Part shown: one piece after another, positions 1-6,964 of the stretch
How the letters are laid out: each line of letters begins with the position of its first letter
Numbering within the stretch: the first letter of the stretch is position 1
NCBI GenBank assembly: GCA_902793995.1
Contig: CADBFP010000002.1
Span: 43,256-100,638, forward strand
Length of the DNA stretch: 57,383 nucleotides
Source: an uncultured Lachnospiraceae bacterium
GTDB lineage: Bacteria; Bacillota; Clostridia; Lachnospirales; Lachnospiraceae
Reading direction: 5' to 3'
Notes under the pieces: generated by a model
What the model was told of the DNA's origin: nothing
The model's input: the letters and a program-made list of their open reading frames with translations, nothing else
Databases searched by the model: none
Translations under genes and position numbers: made by a program

Positions 1-73
1 TCTTTTCCACGCGGATTACATCCCCTTCCTGGACCTTGTACTGCTTGCCGCCATTGGCAATAATTGCGTACAT
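1..73 (-). CDS. rplU: 50S ribosomal protein L21 (bL21), N-terminal fragment
   Basis: The first 24 codons read from the ATG at 71-73 begin MYAIIANGGKQYKV, the typical start of bL21, a 23S rRNA-binding protein of the large subunit. The gene runs off the left edge of the window. A GGAGGT ribosome binding site lies six bases upstream of the ATG. A good promoter and a structured leader precede it. Identity is clear although only about a quarter of the protein is present. Confidence 0.93.
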   Translation of the reverse strand, partial: MYAIIANGGKQYKVQEGDVIRVEK

Positions 74-168
74 TTTACTACCTCCAAATAAGAGACTCGC
101 CGGCTCCGGGGGCAGTTTCTGCGCTTTGGCCCTCGCCGAGCGGTATGCGGAAACCCGCAAGCTTTGAT
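74..168 (-). ncRNA. probable L21 leader (5' UTR of rplU)
   Basis: The roughly 90-base untranslated leader between the promoter and rplU can fold into a short GCGG/CCGC hairpin near its 5' end and a longer imperfect CUCGGC.../...GCCGGCGAG stem further on. In Firmicutes rplU is preceded by the L21 leader family, thought to bind L21 and autoregulate the operon. Position and size fit; membership is inferred and was not tested with a covariance model. Confidence 0.45.
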
Positions 169-197
169 AGTGTAGCGCAAATCTGAATCCTTGTCAA
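169..197 (-). promoter_or_regulatory. SigA-type promoter of rplU
   Basis: On the minus strand a perfect -35 TTGACA (192-197) is followed by a 17-base spacer and -10 TACACT (169-174). Transcription would start near position 162, giving a leader of about 90 bases before the rplU ATG. Confidence 0.75.
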
Positions 198-224
198 CGA
201 CTTTTTAAAAGTCATCCGGTGCGT

Positions 225-2771
225 TTACTGCCCGAACTTCACCTGTTCCACCGTATAGCCCGCTTCCCGCAGGCAGCGGACCAGACCGTCCTCTCCCATC
301 AGGTGTGCCAGCCCCACAGCATAAAACACCACCTTGTCCGAAGCCATGTACTCCTTGGCTTTTTCTACCATCTGGGCATTCCGCTTCACCATCATGCCGT
401 GGTTGTATTCCTCCACCAGTGCTTTTTCCTCTTCTGTCAGGTCCTCGTCTTCGTTCTCTTCTTCCTCGAAGCTCTTTTCTATTTCCGCCTCATCGCCCCG
501 GCACCATAGATCAAACAACTCCACCGTGCCCAAGTTGCTGCTGTAGCGCCCTGCATCTACCGTTTCTTCCATGATCAGGGCCTGGAGTTCCTCGGAGAAA
601 TTTCCCAGAAGGGCGATATGCTCTGCAAAATCCTCCACTTCCCAGACGGGAATATCGTTATCCTGGGCCAATTTGACCAATTGATTGTCCACGCCCCGCT
701 CATAGCTGTGCAGGCGGCCCAGAGGCAGAACGGACTGCTCCAGAAAACTGGTCAGGCTGGATACATTGTAGCACAAAGGAGACAGCATAATATCCCCGCC
801 GTATTTCTTAACCGCCAATTCCAACTTCTCAGCCTGCTCCTCCGAGAGATGCTCGTAGGCCGTGGAATTGTCATCGTAATAGGAGGCCGTCTGATAAGCT
901 TCCATCAAGGAGTCATCCTCCTCCAGCCTTTCCTCCATGTTGGACACATCGATTTCCACCGCCAGGGCATCCGCGCTCAGCAAAGCATCATAAATCTCCT
1001 GGGGCAGGTGCGAGGAACGCTTATCCCCCACATGAATGGTGCCGATGAGCCACATTTTGCCCCCCTCCGGCGCCGTTACTTCGTAAAACAGCGGGGTAAC
1101 CGGGGTTTCGGGAGCCGCACCTTTATCTATTTCATCCCGTATGGTGGAAGGCGCATCCGGATCCGCCCCCAGCATATTGATTTCGTAGCCGGCAAACAGC
1201 GCGGCGCTTTGGCCGGACACCTTCTGGCTGCCCTCCAGGTCCACCTTCATATGAATGGGCAGGCCGCTGCCCTTGTCGATGGATAAATAACCGCGGCTGC
1301 TCTCCGATTTGAAACTGCTGTTGTTGTTTTCGTTGCCTTCCACCAGAAGGACCGTATTGGCAAAAAACTGATCCTGTCCCCGGGTATCCAGCTCGAATTC
1401 AATGAGCCAGCAGTCTTCTTCGTCGGACATACCGACTTTTTTCAGGCATTCCGGATACAGCCAGTAACGCTCCAGCAATTCAAGGACATTGTTTTCCATT
1501 TCTTCCGGCGAAGCCGAAGCGTCCTTTTCTGCCTTATCCTCCGTATACTTCGTTTTACCGTCAAAATGTCGGTATTCGTAATCCGAGAAGGTATTGGTAT
1601 AGCTATAGATGCCCCGGCTGGCCTTTAACCAGACCATGGGGCCTTTTTCGTCCTCGTCCAGTCCCATCCACTCCTGCTGCAGAACCACCGCCCCGCTTGC
1701 ATAAGACTGAATAAATGCAATAAAGGAAGCGGTCATGCCGTCCGTCAGACTGTAGCAGGACGCCAGATCCATCAGGGGAACCGCATCTACGGCCCCGAAA
1801 GCAATAACCTGATTGCTTTTCAGCTCCGGGAAGGTGATCTCCGGCTCTTCGGGAGTCAGCTGAACCGTCACATTTACTGCGAATTTAATCCCTTCCAGGG
1901 CAAACTCCGCCAGATAAACGGTCTTGGAAATGCGGCCTTCCTCGTCTAAAAACACCCGGCCGTCCACATTCTGAATGTCCGAACAGTCCATCCCGATCCA
2001 TTCCCACTCCGTATCCTTGGGATCGGAGAAGTGAACCACGCTATGGGAATCATCCAGCCAATCTATGGCGCCGTATTTTTCCGGATGCATCATGGCCAGC
2101 GGAATACGGGCATTCAGAAAGTCTTCCGCCGTTTGTTTTCCACTGAAGCTTTGTTCATCCCGCTGCAGGATCACATTGCCGCCGGTATAATAATATTGAT
2201 AGGTATATTCCCGGGAAAAGGCGTTGCCCTCTATGCTTCTTTCCCAGTTTTCCGCCGCCTGCATGGTGTCAGCCCCTGCATCCCGCACGAAAAGCCGGCG
2301 GATATCACGGATAAACAGCGCTTCTTCCCCCATCATCCGGCCAGAATCCATTTGGATGCTCAGGCTGTAATCCTTGGGTAATTTCTCCAAAGCATCCCGG
2401 TAAGCCGCCAGGGCAGAACCTTCTTCCGGCGCCTCGGTAGCCGGTTCCGTAGGTTCTTCTGTGGCGGGCTCTGTAGGCGCCGCCGTGGTGGTGGGGGCTG
2501 CCGTGGTAGTGGGGGCTGCCGTGGTAGTGGGAGCCGCCGTGGTAGTGGGCGCTGCCGTGGTAGTGGGAGTCGCCGTAGTGGTGGGCGATGCCGTGGTGGT
2601 GGGAGTCGCCGTAGTGGTAGGCGCTGCCGTAGTGGTGGGTGCTGCCGTGGTGGTGGGCGATGCCGTGGTGGTGGGCGATGCCGTGGTTTCCGCCGGTTTT
2701 TGTCCGCTGCAGCCGCCCAGCAGACTCAGGATCATTATGAAAGATAGTGCAAGACATAATGACTTTTTCAT
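225..2771 (-). CDS. lipoprotein with Thr/Pro repeat stalk and C-terminal TraB/GumN domain
   Basis: This 848-residue protein starts with a lipoprotein signal peptide (LLGGC lipobox, Cys21), so it should be anchored on the outer face of the membrane. Residues 31-96 are eleven six-residue repeats of the type A-x-P-T-T-T, followed by an acidic E/P/T stretch to about 115. A long middle region of unknown fold follows. From about residue 565 a TraB/PrgY/GumN-type domain begins, with the motif GTIHVGDKR and a second histidine motif GLAHLMG near the C-terminus. TraB-like domains are related to the Tiki metalloprotease fold; a peptidase role here is inference. The start overlaps the miaA stop by four bases, so it is probably translated with the mutL-miaA chain. 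The stalk resembles a cell-wall-spanning, perhaps glycosylated, linker. Confidence 0.8.
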   Translation of the reverse strand: MKKSLCLALSFIMILSLLGGCSGQKPAETTASPTTTASPTTTAAPTTTAAPTTTATPTTTASPTTTATPTTTAAPTTTAAPTTTAAPTTTAAPTTTAAPTEPATEEPTEPATEAPEEGSALAAYRDALEKLPKDYSLSIQMDSGRMMGEEALFIRDIRRLFVRDAGADTMQAAENWERSIEGNAFSREYTYQYYYTGGNVILQRDEQSFSGKQTAEDFLNARIPLAMMHPEKYGAIDWLDDSHSVVHFSDPKDTEWEWIGMDCSDIQNVDGRVFLDEEGRISKTVYLAEFALEGIKFAVNVTVQLTPEEPEITFPELKSNQVIAFGAVDAVPLMDLASCYSLTDGMTASFIAFIQSYASGAVVLQQEWMGLDEDEKGPMVWLKASRGIYSYTNTFSDYEYRHFDGKTKYTEDKAEKDASASPEEMENNVLELLERYWLYPECLKKVGMSDEEDCWLIEFELDTRGQDQFFANTVLLVEGNENNNSSFKSESSRGYLSIDKGSGLPIHMKVDLEGSQKVSGQSAALFAGYEINMLGADPDAPSTIRDEIDKGAAPETPVTPLFYEVTAPEGGKMWLIGTIHVGDKRSSHLPQEIYDALLSADALAVEIDVSNMEERLEEDDSLMEAYQTASYYDDNSTAYEHLSEEQAEKLELAVKKYGGDIMLSPLCYNVSSLTSFLEQSVLPLGRLHSYERGVDNQLVKLAQDNDIPVWEVEDFAEHIALLGNFSEELQALIMEETVDAGRYSSNLGTVELFDLWCRGDEAEIEKSFEEEENEDEDLTEEEKALVEEYNHGMMVKRNAQMVEKAKEYMASDKVVFYAVGLAHLMGEDGLVRCLREAGYTVEQVKFGQ
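2484..2681 (-). repeat. eleven-copy 18-bp coding tandem repeat (Thr/Pro stalk)
   Basis: Eleven consecutive 18-base units encode A-(S/A/T)-P-T-T-T in the TraB-domain lipoprotein. Units differ mainly by synonymous or Ser/Ala/Thr changes at the second residue. Such arrays tend to change copy number by slippage or recombination, so stalk length may vary between strains. Confidence 0.9.
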
Positions 2772-3742
2772 ACTATCTCCTCCTTCTCAGACGGATGACC
2801 GCCTTCTAAAAAATCTTCACACAGCCTCATGGCCGCCTGAAGGTATGTTTGCTCATTTTCGTATTGGGTCCTATCCAGCCAAATGGTCCCTTGTTCCCGC
2901 TTAAACCAGGTCAACTGACGCTTGGCATAATGGCGGGAGCCCAGTTTGATCCGGGCTATGGCCTCCTCCCGGCTACAGCGGCCCTCCAGATACGCCAGCA
3001 CCTCTTTATAGCCCAGCGCCTGCATCGCCGTACTTTCCGCCGGAATGCCCTTGGCTTTCAGGGCCTTAACCTCTTCCACCAGTCCTGCCCGGAACATCTG
3101 CTCAACCCGTTCTTCAATCCGCCGATATAATAGCTCCCGGGGCAGGTTCAGCACCAGATACAGGACTCGGTAAGGGCTCGCCTGCGCCTGCTGCTTCAGG
3201 TTCAGCTCCGAGAACCGCTGCCCCGTTTCCTCAAAATACTCCAGGGCTCTGATGAGCCGTTTCCGGTTATGGGGATGGATGGCTGCCGCAGCCGCCGGAT
3301 CTAACTCCTCCAGTTCCCGGTGCAAGGCCAAAGGTCCCTCCGTCTCCATCCGCGCCTGCAAGCGGTTCCGAATGGCCGTATCCTTCAGGGTTTCCGAAAA
3401 ATCAAGTCCCTTCAGCAAAGCCTGAATATAAAAGCCGGTGCCTCCCGTAATCAGAGGAAGCCTGCCCCGGGCCAGGATATCCTGTAAAAGCGGCCCCGCC
3501 TGCCCCACATAATCCGCCACGCTGTAAGGAAGGGCCGGGTCCGCCACATCGATCATATGATGCGGCACCCGGGCCTGTTCCCGGGGCGTGGCCTTGGCTG
3601 TGCCGATGTCCATGCCCTTATATACCTGCATGGAATCGGCGCTGATGATTTCAGCGCCAAAATGTTCCGCCAGTCCCAGGGACAGAGCGGTTTTCCCCAC
3701 CGCCGTGGGGCCGGCCAGTACCAGGACAGGATCTTTTTTCAT
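2768..3742 (-). CDS. miaA: tRNA dimethylallyltransferase MiaA
   Basis: MiaA transfers a dimethylallyl group from DMAPP to N6 of adenosine 37 in tRNAs that read U-starting codons, making i6A. The 324-residue protein has the N-terminal P-loop GPTAVGKT, the SADSMQVYKGMDIGTAK motif and the downstream ITGGTGFYIQALL motif, all typical, and is of normal length. It overlaps the mutL stop by four bases and the lipoprotein start by four bases, indicating one transcript with translational coupling. MiaB, the next enzyme on the same nucleoside, is encoded at the upstream end of the same gene chain. Confidence 0.97.
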   Translation of the reverse strand: MKKDPVLVLAGPTAVGKTALSLGLAEHFGAEIISADSMQVYKGMDIGTAKATPREQARVPHHMIDVADPALPYSVADYVGQAGPLLQDILARGRLPLITGGTGFYIQALLKGLDFSETLKDTAIRNRLQARMETEGPLALHRELEELDPAAAAAIHPHNRKRLIRALEYFEETGQRFSELNLKQQAQASPYRVLYLVLNLPRELLYRRIEERVEQMFRAGLVEEVKALKAKGIPAESTAMQALGYKEVLAYLEGRCSREEAIARIKLGSRHYAKRQLTWFKREQGTIWLDRTQYENEQTYLQAAMRLCEDFLEGGHPSEKEEIV

Positions 3743-5673
3743 GATACGATCCGCTTAAACTTCTTTTCCAGATCCGTTTTGCTCATACGGATCATGGTGG
3801 GCCTGCCGTGGGGGCAGGTATAAGGATTTTCCAATTGCAACAGCTCCTTCAGCAGAGCCTCTGCTTCTTCACGGGACAAGGTATTGTTTCCCTTGACCGC
3901 TGCCTTGCAGCTCATCAAGGCCACCTTTTCATCTATTAATTCCGGCGTGGTACTCCGTTCTTCTGCCAGTCCGTCCAACATTTCGGTAAACAGTGCCTTT
4001 CCGGAGAGGGAAAAGAGATTGTCCGGCACCCCGTCCAGGCGGATTTCCCGGCCCCCCAACGAAGCAATTTCAAAGCCCAGGGCGGTGAAGGAATCCTGAT
4101 AGCGGTTCAAAGCCTCCTGCTGGGAAGCGCTTAAAGTCATTACCAGGGGCGGCAGCAGCTGCTGGGTAGTGGCCTGCTTTTCCTTCAGGCTACGCATGGT
4201 CCGTTCATAAAGTATTTTTTCATGCATGGCGTGCTGATCGGCCAGCAAAAACCAGGAGCCGTACTCCAACAGCCAATAGGTGTTAAAAACCTGTCCGATG
4301 AGGCGGAAGCCCGCCTCCTTGGATTGTTCCAGGATTTTTTCCTCAAAGAGACTGGTCTGAACCGGGGCGGGAGGAACGGCTTTCTCCTCCTCTTGCAGCG
4401 GCGCCGCCTGCAGGATTTCTTCCAGCATGCGTCGGTCCGCTTCCACCCGGTAATCGGTGGCTTCCCGGAGGGAGGTGGATTTCAAGTCGCCCTCACCCGG
4501 CCCTGCGGGCCACCCTCTCCCGCTTCCGGGAGAGGGCAGGAAGTCGCCCTCACCCGGCCTGGCTGCGCCGTGCCACTCTCCGTTGCCGGAAGAGGACAGG
4601 GAGTCGCTGACTGTTTCTATGGGTTTGGCGGGGATGGTTTTCACTTCAGCTTCTGCCCCATCCTTTTCCGTCTCCGGAATCAAGTCCCGGGAAAACAAAG
4701 CGTCCCGCACTGCCCGGTAGATCAGGTTAAATACCATTTTTTCATCCCGGAAACGGACTTCCGTTTTCTGGGGATGCACATTCACATCCACCAGTTCCGG
4801 CTCCAGCTTCAGCTGCAGAACCGCCACCGGAAACTTATGCTGCATCACCAGACCGTGATAGGCCTGTTCGATAGCCTTCATTAGTAAGGGGCTCTTCACA
4901 TAGCGGCCGTTGACAAACAGCAGCTGGCCGTTCCGGTTCCCCCGGTTGACGGAGGGCTCTCCTATATAACCCTTCACTTCCATGCCGTCTCCGGCGCCGG
5001 AAACCTCCCGTAAATGAGAAGCCACCTCCCGGCCCATAAGCGAATAAATAATATCCTTTAAGCCGTAGCTGCCGCTGGTCTGAAGCCGGGTTTTTCCCTC
5101 CGCCTTCACGCTCATGGCCACGCCGGGCCGACTGAAAGCCAGATGCTCCATCATGGTCACGATATAAGTGGCCTCCGTGGCAGGGGACTTCATAAAGCCC
5201 CGGCGCACCGGGGTATTAAAAAACAAGTCCCGCACAGTGAAACAGCTTCCCAGAGGGGCGCCGGTCTCCTCCGAAAGCAGCTCTTCGCCCCCTTCTATCA
5301 CATAATGCCAGCCGCTTAAGGAGTCCGCCGTCCGGGTCACTAAGTCCACCCGGGCTACGGAGGCAATGCTGGACAAGGCTTCTCCCCGAAATCCCAGGGT
5401 GCTGACGGTAAACAAATCCTCGGCGGTGTTGATTTTGCTGGTGGCATGGCGGAAAAAGGCCAGGGGAACCTGCTCTGCGGGTATCCCCCTGCCGTTGTCC
5501 GTAATGCGGATCAAATCCATGCCGCCCCCTTCTATTTCCACGGAAACGGCGGAGGCTCCGGCGTCCAGGGCGTTTTCTACCAGCTCCTTTACTACGGAAA
5601 CCGGACGCTCTACTACCTCGCCGGCAGCTATCTGATCAATGGTTTGTTCGTCTAAAATATGTATGAATGCCAT
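3739..5673 (-). CDS. mutL: DNA mismatch repair protein MutL
   Basis: MutL couples MutS mismatch recognition to strand processing. The 644-residue protein has the GHKL ATPase N-terminus (motifs GEVVERPVSVVKEL, DNGRGI, TLGFRGEAL) and a C-terminal dimerization/endonuclease domain. The endonuclease motif DQHAMHEKILYE is near residue 477 and a CPHGRP motif is near the C-terminus, so this is a nicking-type MutL as in most Gram-positives lacking MutH. The ATG overlaps the stop of the upstream M18 peptidase by one base, suggesting translational coupling. Residues about 356-397 of the flexible linker are encoded by two tandem copies of a dispersed genomic repeat (4484-4606) kept in frame. Both catalytic domains look intact. 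Confidence 0.97.
   Translation of the reverse strand: MAFIHILDEQTIDQIAAGEVVERPVSVVKELVENALDAGASAVSVEIEGGGMDLIRITDNGRGIPAEQVPLAFFRHATSKINTAEDLFTVSTLGFRGEALSSIASVARVDLVTRTADSLSGWHYVIEGGEELLSEETGAPLGSCFTVRDLFFNTPVRRGFMKSPATEATYIVTMMEHLAFSRPGVAMSVKAEGKTRLQTSGSYGLKDIIYSLMGREVASHLREVSGAGDGMEVKGYIGEPSVNRGNRNGQLLFVNGRYVKSPLLMKAIEQAYHGLVMQHKFPVAVLQLKLEPELVDVNVHPQKTEVRFRDEKMVFNLIYRAVRDALFSRDLIPETEKDGAEAEVKTIPAKPIETVSDSLSSSGNGEWHGAARPGEGDFLPSPGSGRGWPAGPGEGDLKSTSLREATDYRVEADRRMLEEILQAAPLQEEEKAVPPAPVQTSLFEEKILEQSKEAGFRLIGQVFNTYWLLEYGSWFLLADQHAMHEKILYERTMRSLKEKQATTQQLLPPLVMTLSASQQEALNRYQDSFTALGFEIASLGGREIRLDGVPDNLFSLSGKALFTEMLDGLAEERSTTPELIDEKVALMSCKAAVKGNNTLSREEAEALLKELLQLENPYTCPHGRPTMIRMSKTDLEKKFKRIVS
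4484..4606. repeat. two tandem copies of dispersed AAGTCGCCCTCACCC repeat inside mutL
   Basis: Copies start at 4484 and 4541, each opening with AAGTCGCCCTCACCCGG and carrying an imperfect CCCTCTCC/GGAGAGGG-type palindrome. The same opening recurs at 27614-27627 (inverted), 50575-50589 (inverted), 51088-51101 (inverted) and 56513-56527. Here it is read in frame as a Gly/Pro/Ser-rich part of the MutL linker. Confidence 0.85.
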
Positions 5674-6956
5674 TACGATAAACGAATCTCCTCGCCCCGG
5701 AAATTCACCCGGGATTCATATGCCGCCTTGATAGCCTCATAAAAATGTGCCGCATCCCGGCTGCCCATGGTCTCAAAACTGGAGTGCATGGCCAGCTGGG
5801 CCATTCCGATATCCACGGTATAAATCGGCGTATCCAGGTTGGCAATGAGGCCTAAAGTTCCCCCGCCGGGCATATCCGGCCGGTTGGAATAATGCTGGGT
5901 GGGCACGCCAGCCTTCCGGCAGATTTCGCTGAATATGGCGGAAGACACCGCATCCGTGGCATAGCGGGGCGAATGCTTGATCACCACGCCGCCGTTTAAG
6001 ACCGGCGCCTCATTGGTATCCGCGATTTCCGGGTGATTGGGATGCTTGGCATGGCCGTTGTCGCAGGACAGCATCCAGCTGTTGTCCAGCAGACTTAAAT
6101 GCTGGGCCGGACTTAAAAACAGAGACTCGGTAATCAGCTTTAATACCCGGGGCAAAAAGTCGGAAGCCGCCCCCTGCTTGGTGCCGGAACCGATTTCCTC
6201 GTTGTCGAATACGCAAAGCACCGGAATCCGGTCCGTTTCCGCCGCATCCAGAAAGCCTTCGGTGCAGGTAAAGACGCAGCCCAGGTCATCAAAGCGGGGA
6301 CTGGAAGCAAACTCCTGGTCCGGGCCCCAAATGGTGCCGGGCTGGTTGTTATACAGATACAGATCCCAGGAAACGATATCCTCTTCCTCCGCGCCCACCG
6401 CCCGGGCAATTTCCTTCCGCAGGCTGCCGGCATTTTCCTTCTCGCAGTACAAAGCCACCAGATCCTTGGCCGGGTCGTATTTGGCGCTTTCATTGATGGT
6501 CTTCTGCATATGCACCGCCACATTGGGAATCAGGGCGCAGTCCTTTTTCAGATTCACCAGGCGGGCGCTGAGGCCTCCTTCCCGGCGCAGCAATACCCGG
6601 CCGGCAATGCTTAAGGGCCTGTCCACCCAACTGGGGTTGATCATGCCGCCGTAGCGCTCTGTTTCCAGGCGGATGGCATGGCCGCTTAATTCCGCATTAT
6701 CCCGGATTCTGAGACAGGGGCTGTCGGAGTGGCTGGCAGAAATCACAAAGCCTTTCGCCTCCCCCTGGGGCAGCTTAAAGGCAATGAGAGAGGAACCGTT
6801 CCGGGTTATATAATATTTCCCCCCGGGCACCAATTCCCAGTCCGAAGAGGGCAGAGCCACAAAGCCTTCCCCCTCCAGGCGGTTCTTTACATTTTCCACC
6901 GCATGGAAACAAACCGGGCTTTGTTCAATAAACTTCAGTAGATTCTTAATCATCAT
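5673..6956 (-). CDS. M18 family aminopeptidase (first of two)
   Basis: A zinc aminopeptidase of family M18, which removes acidic or neutral N-terminal residues from peptides in the cytoplasm. Visible motifs are the metal-binding ASHSDSPCLR region near residue 90, the DNEEIGSG motif carrying the catalytic glutamates, and MAMHSSFE near the C-terminus with the last metal histidine. Length (427 aa) is normal. An AGGAGGT site lies just before two adjacent ATG codons (6956 and 6953); the second has better spacing. It lies nine bases after mutS and overlaps mutL by one base, so it is embedded in the mismatch repair chain, an unusual location for a housekeeping peptidase. A second M18 gene, only distantly similar, is at 26178-27581. 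Confidence 0.93.
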   Translation of the reverse strand: MMIKNLLKFIEQSPVCFHAVENVKNRLEGEGFVALPSSDWELVPGGKYYITRNGSSLIAFKLPQGEAKGFVISASHSDSPCLRIRDNAELSGHAIRLETERYGGMINPSWVDRPLSIAGRVLLRREGGLSARLVNLKKDCALIPNVAVHMQKTINESAKYDPAKDLVALYCEKENAGSLRKEIARAVGAEEEDIVSWDLYLYNNQPGTIWGPDQEFASSPRFDDLGCVFTCTEGFLDAAETDRIPVLCVFDNEEIGSGTKQGAASDFLPRVLKLITESLFLSPAQHLSLLDNSWMLSCDNGHAKHPNHPEIADTNEAPVLNGGVVIKHSPRYATDAVSSAIFSEICRKAGVPTQHYSNRPDMPGGGTLGLIANLDTPIYTVDIGMAQLAMHSSFETMGSRDAAHFYEAIKAAYESRVNFRGEEIRLS

Positions 6957-6964
6957 AATACCTC

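Noticed and set aside
2461-2904. Plus-strand Val/Ala-rich frame opposite the Thr/Pro repeat
   Set aside because: It is the antisense reading of an 18-base coding repeat, with no ribosome binding site and no family; a shadow.
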